DNA of 11,169 bases from an uncultured Prevotellaceae bacterium (GTDB taxonomy: Bacteria > Bacteroidota > Bacteroidia > Bacteroidales > Bacteroidaceae), in NCBI GenBank assembly GCA_946408305.1, contig CAMJRQ010000013.1:1-11169 (forward strand), read 5' to 3'. This document shows positions 6,610 through 11,169 of the stretch, in pieces (positions within the stretch are counted from its first letter, which is position 1; every line of letters begins with the position of its first letter). The position numbers and the translations under genes were made by a program. The notes under the pieces were generated by a model that worked only from the letters and a program-made list of their open reading frames with translations, ran no database searches and was not told the origin of the DNA.

Positions 6610-7761
6610 TCACGGGCGGGAAGCCTCTATGAGTTGGAGCTCCTGGGGCGTGAAATCGGCGGTCGAGGCCTCCCATGCGGGGTCGGGCATGTACCACCAG
6701 AGATGCTTGAAATAGCGGCGCAGGTGGCGGTTGTGGAAGACGTATCCGCGATGGGCATAGGGAAGGTTGCGCAGGATGCGCTTCTCGCGCGAACCGAGTG
6801 TCTGAACCGAATCGGTCTGCGTCTGCTGCCGGAACGTGATGCCCTCCAGGAAGCCTTCGCTGCGGTCGTAGAAGCTGCCCAGCGCGGGGTGGGAGAAGTC
6901 CTGGAGCGCGTCGGCCGAGACGAGGTGCAGCTCGCTCTCGGGGCGGAAGCCGGTGGCGTGCCACTCGAGCACGCCGTTGCGCAGCGTCACCTCGAATCCG
7001 TCAGCGTCCTGCCAGCGGGCGGGGCGCAACTTGCCCGCGCCTTGGGCAATGCGCAGCGGAGCCTGGGCAAACAGACTGTCGTCGGCCAGGAAGAAGTGCT
7101 TGGCCGTGTGGTCGGCCACGATGCGCAGCGTGAAGTCGTCGATGCCGCGGTTGGCCCAGCGCGTGGCGGGCGTCAGCTTGTAGGCCAGCTCGAAACAGGC
7201 CGCCACGCTGTAGGAGAGGGCATACTCGTAGGTGTGGCGCACGGTGTTGCGGCCGGGCCGGAAGGGGGCTTTGAAATAGTAGGCGCAGGCGTAGTGGACG
7301 CAGGTGTCGCCCGTCTGCGAGACGAAGACGTTGCCCATGTCCTCCCACTGCGGCGATCCCTTCATGGGCCCGATGTCGATGGGCTGCAGACCCTCGCGGG
7401 CGATGTCGGGGCGCACGATAGCCGTCTCGTAGGCCAGCTGCTGGCCGTTCATCTCCACGCGGAAGTCGCTCATGTAGGGGTGGCGTCCGTCGGGCGAGGC
7501 CGACTCGGCGTTGTAGGGGGCATCGGCCTCGAAGCCCATCACGACGGTCTTGGCCTCGCCCCGGTTGTCGAGCTCGTAGACCACGTCGACACGGGCGCGG
7601 CCACTGTCGAGCAGACGGATGGTGAGCACTTCGCGGGCCACGGCAATCTGCGTTTCCTGGAGGGGGATGAGCTGGTTGCCACTGCCCAGATAGACGGCAT
7701 CGTTGGCCCGGGCCGCAAGGCCGAGCAGCAAGAGAAGGATGCAGCGGGTGATACGTTTCAT
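6610..7761 (-). CDS. Secreted DUF4424-like protein with C-terminal YARHG domain
   Basis: A 383-residue exported protein of unknown function. The chosen ATG (7759-7761) starts an ideal signal peptide (MKR, a leucine-rich core, cleavage near ARA-ND). The open frame extends further upstream, but that part crosses the predicted promoter and is not signal-like. The region from about 20 to 290 is beta-rich and resembles DUF4424, with an N-terminal NDAVYLGSGNQLIPL and alternating hydrophobic strands. The C-terminal part, about 328-380, fits the extracellular YARHG domain: LPYAHRGYVF (333-342), then RRYFKHLWWYMPDPAW, then LTPQE-like FTPQELQLIE. YARHG domains occur in bacterial surface or periplasmic proteins and are thought to bind cell-wall or other ligands. 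The gene has its own promoter and leads a likely two-gene unit with the secreted esterase. The DUF4424 assignment is less certain than the YARHG one. Confidence 0.78.
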   Translation of the reverse strand: MKRITRCILLLLLGLAARANDAVYLGSGNQLIPLQETQIAVAREVLTIRLLDSGRARVDVVYELDNRGEAKTVVMGFEADAPYNAESASPDGRHPYMSDFRVEMNGQQLAYETAIVRPDIAREGLQPIDIGPMKGSPQWEDMGNVFVSQTGDTCVHYACAYYFKAPFRPGRNTVRHTYEYALSYSVAACFELAYKLTPATRWANRGIDDFTLRIVADHTAKHFFLADDSLFAQAPLRIAQGAGKLRPARWQDADGFEVTLRNGVLEWHATGFRPESELHLVSADALQDFSHPALGSFYDRSEGFLEGITFRQQTQTDSVQTLGSREKRILRNLPYAHRGYVFHNRHLRRYFKHLWWYMPDPAWEASTADFTPQELQLIEASRP

Positions 7762-7784
7762 CGTCAAAAGTTGTTTTCCGAGGA

Positions 7785-7816
7785 CAAAATTACGAAGAAG
7801 CGCGCAAAGGGGCAAG
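7785..7816 (-). promoter_or_regulatory. Predicted Bacteroidota-type promoter of the YARHG-esterase unit
   Basis: On the minus strand CTTG (complement 7813-7816), a 20-base spacer and TAATTTTG (complement 7785-7792) repeat the architecture seen at 5649-5680. The identical TTCGTAATTTTGT context surrounds the -7 box in both. The -7 box ends 23 bases before the chosen ATG, giving a leader of about 16-18 bases. The position supports the ATG at 7759-7761 over upstream in-frame starts. Confidence 0.7.
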
Positions 7817-8030
7817 CCTTTCGGCGGATTATTTCTCGGGTGGCAGTAGCCGCGACGGGGCTCTCGGAGGGCCGAAAGTTTCAAGAAAAATTACCAACAT
7901 GGCTACCAGAGTCGGAAACGACCCCCACAGAAAACGCCGTGAGGAACGATTAGATTCGGTGCGCACTGTTGCGCCGCAATTCAAAATACAAAATTCGAAA
8001 TTCAAAACCCTTTGGAAATCAGCACTCCCA

Positions 8031-8063
8031 AAATTCGGTTTTTCCCGATGAAACCGGGAATTT
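8031..8063. repeat. Bulged hairpin in the intergenic repeat region
   Basis: AAATT-CGGTTT (8031-8041) can pair with AAACCG (8051-8056) and AATTT (8059-8063), giving 11 base pairs with a 2-base GG bulge and a 9-base loop. A competing inner stem, TTCCCG with CGGGAA (8042-8047 and 8055-8060), uses some of the same bases. On the minus strand the stem ends in AATTTTGGG, so it could be a weak terminator for trkH read-through. It lies about 160 bases past the trkH stop, which is rather far. Confidence 0.4.
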
Positions 8064-8093
8064 CTGCGGAGGAACGTGCTCTTGGGGAAAATG

Positions 8094-8137
8094 CAACGTG
8101 TTGCGTTGGCCAAAACAACGTGTTGCGTTTTCCAAAA
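8094..8137. repeat. Two tandem copies of a 22-base repeat
   Basis: Two abutting 22-base units (8094-8115 and 8116-8137) both begin CAACGTGTTGCGTT and end CCAAAA. They differ only at two adjacent bases, GG against TT. Each begins with the dyad CAAC-GT-GTTG. A degraded third unit may precede them at 8072-8091 (AACGTG and GGGGAAAA). No unique spacers separate the units, so this is not a CRISPR array. Function is unknown; possibilities are a protein-binding site array or part of an interspersed intergenic element. Confidence 0.7.
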
Positions 8138-8220
8138 CCCTTAACCGTTTCGGCTCGGGTGGAACTTTCCGCCAATCTGGAAAGAAAGAAATGTAAATAA
8201 ATAGTCAGCAAAATACCCTG

Positions 8221-9679
8221 CTATTTCCGCTCCTTCCAATACGTGGGCAGGAAGAGGAAGAGCACGGTGTAGATTTCGAGACGCCCCACGAGCATGTAGA
8301 AACTCATGAGCCACTTGGCGGCGGCGGGGATGTGGGCAAAGTTGCCGGCCGGGCCTGTCTCGCCCATGCCGGGGCCTATGTTGCTGAGCATGCTGATGGA
8401 GCTGCCCAGGGCCGTGTCCACGTTGAGACCCATGAAGGGGAAGCATATCATGCTGAAGACCACCAGGAAGACATAGACGATGATGAAGACGAGCGTGCGG
8501 CGCACGAGGGGATTGGGGACCACCTGGTTGTTCACCTTGACGGCCAGCACGGCACGGGGATGGAGCTGCTGGATGAACTCGTTGAAGGCCGTCTTCACGG
8601 CTATCATCACGCGCACCACCTTGATGCCTCCGGCCGTGCTGCTCGAGCAGGCGCCGATGCCCATGAGGAAGATTGTGGGCATCCAGAAGGCGGCGCCCCA
8701 TGCCACGTAGTCGAAGTGCTGGGCCGAATAGCCGGTGCTCGTGATGATGGTGGCCACGTGGAAATAGGCCGAGCGCAGGCGGTCCCACCAGCCGACGGGC
8801 AGCGTGCCGAGGTTCTCGGCTGCCACGGGGGCCAGCCAGAAGGCGAGGAAGAAGAAGGCGACCATGACGCCCAGGATGCTGAGGTACGTGCGCAGCTCTT
8901 CGTTGCGCAGGAGCACGCGTCCGCGGCGTATGGAGAGATAATAATAGAGGTTGAAGTTGACGCCCGCGAGAATCATGAAGGTGGGCGCCACACATTCGAG
9001 ATAGGCCGAGTGGTAGTGGGCGATGCTCTGCGAGTGGGTGCTGAAGCCGCCCGTGGCAATGGTGGTCATGGAATGGCAGACGGCGTCGAAGAGGTTCATC
9101 GGGCCAGCCCAATAGAAGGCTGAGCGTCAGATAGATGAACAGCAGGCGGCGGGCCGTGCTGGCTATCTTGGGCCGCAGCTTGTCCACCTCCACTCCGGGC
9201 ACCTCGGCCGAGAAGATGCTGTTGTTGCGCATCTCGTAGGTCGGCACCAGGGCGATGGTGAAGACGACGATTCCCAGTCCGCCCATCCACTGTGTGACGC
9301 TGCGCCAGAAGAGCAGCCCGTGGGGCAGCGAGTCAATCTGCGTGATGCAGGTGGCCCCGGTGGTGGAGAATCCGCTCATCGTCTCGAAGAAGGCGTCGGT
9401 GAGGCTCATGTGGGCAACGAGCATGAAGGGGATGAGACCCAGCACGGAGAACATCACCCACGAGAGCGAGACGACGAGGAAGTTGTCGGTGCGCGTCATG
9501 CGCTGCTGGCGGCTGTTGCGCCCGGCCCACTTGCACACACCGCCGATGAGGAAGCACAGGACGGCCGTCAGGAGAAAGGCGTGCGCGTCGCCCTCGCCAT
9601 AGAAAAGACTCACGGCGAGGGTGAGCAGCAGGAAGACACCTTCCATGAGCAGCAGCGAACCGAATATGCGTTTCTTCAT
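8221..9679 (-). pseudogene. trkH: Potassium uptake protein TrkH, interrupted by one frameshift
   Basis: TrkH is the membrane channel subunit of the Trk K+ uptake system and normally works with cytoplasmic TrkA, which is not in the window. The reading frame from the ATG at 9677-9679 encodes the TrkH N-terminus, including filter 1 (TTGAT, residues 106-110) and HGLLFWRSVTQWMGGLG. After SLLLGW it turns into proline/arginine/histidine-rich nonsense that stays open to 8141. The true continuation is one base off, from MNLFDAVCH (9099) to the stop at 8221. It carries filters 2 (ATGGFSTH), 3 (STGYSA) and 4 (SNIGPG), the SSSTAGGIK block and the terminal GRLEIYTVL. Deleting one base, for example one G of the GGG at 9108-9110, gives LLAGPMNLFDAV and a 485-residue protein of normal length. 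All other positions look intact, so the break is recent or a sequencing error. Confidence 0.9.
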
Positions 9680-9704
9680 ACGGACGAGTTGACGAGGGTT
9701 GAAG

Positions 9705-9733
9705 GGAGGGTTCTCCCCCTCCTGCGAGGGAGG
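9705..9733 (-). other. Competing short GC-rich stems between nadB and trkH
   Basis: In the 54-base spacer GGAGGG (9705-9710) can pair with CCCTCC (9717-9722). CCTCC (9718-9722) can pair instead with GGAGG (9729-9733), just past the nadB stop. The stems exclude one another. No T-run follows on the minus strand and no TAnnTTTG box is present, so this is not a convincing terminator or promoter. nadB and trkH may be co-transcribed. Confidence 0.25.
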
Positions 9734-11169
9734 TTAGGAGGTGGCTTCGGTCAGCGCGTGGCGCGGATAGTCGATGGTATAGTGGAGGCCGCGGCTCTCC
9801 TTGCGCTCGATGGCCTGGCGGGTGATGAGGTAGCCCACGTTGATCATGTTGCGCAGCTCGCAGATGTCCTTGGTGGGCTTCACGCGCTTGAAGAGGTGCT
9901 CTGTCTCCTCGTAGAGCAGGTCGAGCCGCTCCCAGGCGCGGTGGAGGCGGAGGTCGCTGCGCACGATGCCCACGTAGGTGCTCATAATCTGGTTCACCTC
10001 CTTCACGTCCTGCGCGATGAGCACCTTCTCCTCGTTCGTCATCGTGCCCTCGTCGTTCCATTCGGGGATGCGCTCGTTGAACTGGTAGTGGTCGATGACC
10101 TCGAGCGAGTGGCGCGCGGCGGCGTCGGCATAGACGACGGCCTCGATGAGCGAGTTGCTGGCCAGGCGGTTGCCACCGTGGAGGCCGGTGCACGAACATT
10201 CGCCCACAGCATAGAGGCGGCGGATGCTGCTCTGCCCGTCGAGGTCCACCTGGATGCCGCCGCACATGTAGTGGGCCGAGGGGGCCACGGGGATGTACTG
10301 GCGGGTGATGTCGATGCCGATGGAGAGGCACTTGGCGTAGATGTTGGGGAAGTGGTGCTTGGTCTCCTCGGGGTCCTTGTGGGTGACGTCGAGGCAGACG
10401 TGGTCCAGTCCGTGAATCTTCATCTCGCGGTCGATGGCGCGTGCCACGATGTCGCGCGGAGCCAGCGAGAGGCGCTCGTCATATTTCTGCATGAATTCCT
10501 CGCCGTTGGGCAGGCGCAGTATGCCTCCGTATCCGCGCATGGCCTCGGTGATGAGGTAGGCGGGGTGGGTCTCCTTGGGGTTGAAGAGCACGGTGGGGTG
10601 GAACTGCACGAACTCCATGTCCTTCACCTTTCCCTTGGCGCGGTAGACCATGGCGATGCCGTCGCCCGTGGCAATGTTGGGGTTCGAGGTGGTGGCATAG
10701 ATGGCTCCCGTGCCGCCGGTGGCCATGAGGGTGACGCGGCTCAGATAGGTGTCCACCTTGCCCGTCTCGGGGTTGAGCACGTAGGCTCCGTAGCACTCGA
10801 TGTCGGGCGTGCGGCGTGTGACGCGGATGCCCAGATGGTGCTGCGTGATGATTTCCACGGCGAAGTGGTTCTCCAGGATTTCTATGTTGGGATTGCGCCG
10901 CACGGCCTCCATGAGCCCGCGCTGAATCTCGGCTCCGGTGTCGTCGGCATGGTGCAGGATGCGGAACTCAGAGTGGCCTCCCTCGCGGTGCAGGTCGAAG
11001 TCGCCCTGCTCGTTCTTGTCGAAATGGACGCCCCACTTGAGGAGGTCGCGGATGCCGGCCGGCGCGTTGCGCACCACCTGCTCCACGGCGGCCGGGTCGC
11101 TGATGTAGTCTCCGGCAATCATCGTGTCCTCGATGTGCTTCTCGAAGTTGTCCACCAGCAGGTTCGTCA
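9734..11169 (-). CDS. nadB: L-aspartate oxidase NadB, N-terminus cut by window edge
   Basis: NadB is the cytoplasmic FAD enzyme that oxidises L-aspartate to iminoaspartate, the first step of de novo NAD synthesis, handing its product to quinolinate synthase NadA. The frame is open to the window edge, and the 477 visible complete codons match the family from just after the FAD-binding start. Visible blocks are HIEDTMIAGDYISD, REGGHSEFRILHHADDTGAE, LMATGGTGAIY, GDGIAM followed by EFVQFHPT, and LAPRDIVARAID. These are followed by the FAD/substrate block GLHGGNRLASNSLIEAVVY and the C-terminal KESRGLHYTIDYP. About 45 N-terminal residues, including the GxGxxG loop, lie outside. The GTG at 11153-11155 is internal, not a start. 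Fumarate reductase flavoproteins share the fold, but the helical C-terminus and GLHGGNRLASNSL identify NadB. nadA and nadC are not in the window. Confidence 0.95.
   Translation of the reverse strand, partial: TNLLVDNFEKHIEDTMIAGDYISDPAAVEQVVRNAPAGIRDLLKWGVHFDKNEQGDFDLHREGGHSEFRILHHADDTGAEIQRGLMEAVRRNPNIEILENHFAVEIITQHHLGIRVTRRTPDIECYGAYVLNPETGKVDTYLSRVTLMATGGTGAIYATTSNPNIATGDGIAMVYRAKGKVKDMEFVQFHPTVLFNPKETHPAYLITEAMRGYGGILRLPNGEEFMQKYDERLSLAPRDIVARAIDREMKIHGLDHVCLDVTHKDPEETKHHFPNIYAKCLSIGIDITRQYIPVAPSAHYMCGGIQVDLDGQSSIRRLYAVGECSCTGLHGGNRLASNSLIEAVVYADAAARHSLEVIDHYQFNERIPEWNDEGTMTNEEKVLIAQDVKEVNQIMSTYVGIVRSDLRLHRAWERLDLLYEETEHLFKRVKPTKDICELRNMINVGYLITRQAIERKESRGLHYTIDYPRHALTEATS

Larger units (their letters stand above)
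7817..8220. other. Gene-free intergenic region rich in repeats and dyads
   Basis: About 400 bases lie between the trkH stop and the YARHG promoter. No open frame here has recognisable protein features. The part near the promoter (7817-7960) is of mixed composition and holds an 8-base inverted repeat, CTTTCGGC (7818-7825) and GCCGAAAG (7871-7878). The rest has a perfect 5-base palindrome around 7969-7979, an AT-rich run of TTCAAAA/AAATTC words at 7979-8008, a hairpin, and a tandem repeat. The last 80 bases downstream of trkH show no clean intrinsic terminator. The composition differs clearly from the GC-rich genes on both sides. Confidence 0.6.

Noticed and set aside
7762..7884. Longer N-terminus for the YARHG protein, starting at 7884
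   Set aside because: It would run across the predicted promoter and place 41 non-signal residues ahead of an otherwise ideal signal peptide.
8072..8137. CRISPR array
   Set aside because: The repeats abut with no unique spacers, and no cas gene is present.
7829..8211. Small open frames on both strands in the intergenic region
   Set aside because: They overlap each other on both strands, cover the promoter-proximal dyad, hairpin and tandem repeats, and show no signal peptide, helix or motif.
9097..9110. Programmed ribosomal frameshifting in trkH
   Set aside because: No X-XXY-YYZ slippery heptamer or obvious downstream stimulatory hairpin was seen, and TrkH is not known to be recoded.
8141..9679. 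A 512-codon open frame reading through the trkH shift
   Set aside because: Only the first 190 or so residues are TrkH. The rest is Pro/Arg/His-rich out-of-frame sequence over the real C-terminal coding region.
11153..11155. GTG as the start codon of nadB
   Set aside because: NadB similarity continues upstream in frame to the window edge, and the FAD-binding N-terminus is missing, so this is an internal valine codon.

Overview
The window is an ordinary-looking stretch of a GC-rich chromosome of the phylum Bacteroidota, probably order Bacteroidales from a gut, rumen or oral setting. Three things support this. Two upstream regions carry the Bacteroidota sigma-factor promoter pattern, with a TAnnTTTG-type -7 box about 20 bases downstream of a TTG-containing -33 box. 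Most genes lack a Shine-Dalgarno sequence. The gene set (a two-domain sialate O-acetylesterase, a FucO-type reductase, a YARHG-domain protein) is typical of that group. The genus cannot be fixed from the sequence alone. Every gene is on the minus strand, so transcription runs from high to low coordinates.

Right end (8221-11169): nadB (L-aspartate oxidase, NAD synthesis; its N-terminus is cut by the window edge) is followed after 54 bases by trkH (potassium uptake channel subunit). trkH is split by a single +1 frameshift near 9100-9110. Removing one base would restore a full 485-residue protein.

Middle (7762-8220): a 459-base gene-free stretch. It holds a well-formed promoter next to the downstream gene. 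Farther away is an AT-rich, structure-rich segment with an imperfect hairpin and a 22-base sequence repeated twice in tandem. This segment looks like an intergenic repeat element.

Centre (5713-7761): two genes, probably one transcription unit, both with signal peptides. One is a DUF4424-like protein with a C-terminal YARHG domain. The other is an esterase of the polyhydroxybutyrate depolymerase/LpqC/feruloyl esterase type.

Left end (1-5623): a tight four-gene operon with gaps of 16, 12 and 50 bases. It encodes an N-acetylhexosamine 1-kinase (NahK)-like sugar kinase, the Na+/H+ antiporter NhaA, a secreted sialate O-acetylesterase, and lactaldehyde reductase FucO (C-terminus cut by the window edge). 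Three of the four fit the use of host mucin-type glycans: removing O-acetyl groups from sialic acid, phosphorylating GlcNAc/GalNAc, and disposing of the lactaldehyde made from fucose. A predicted promoter just upstream is bracketed by a perfect 10-base inverted repeat, the best candidate operator in the window.

No mobile element, CRISPR array, rRNA or tRNA was seen. I did not find a clearly new multi-gene system. The points most worth a second look are the inverted-repeat promoter of the kinase operon, the trkH frameshift, and the repeat-rich intergenic element.
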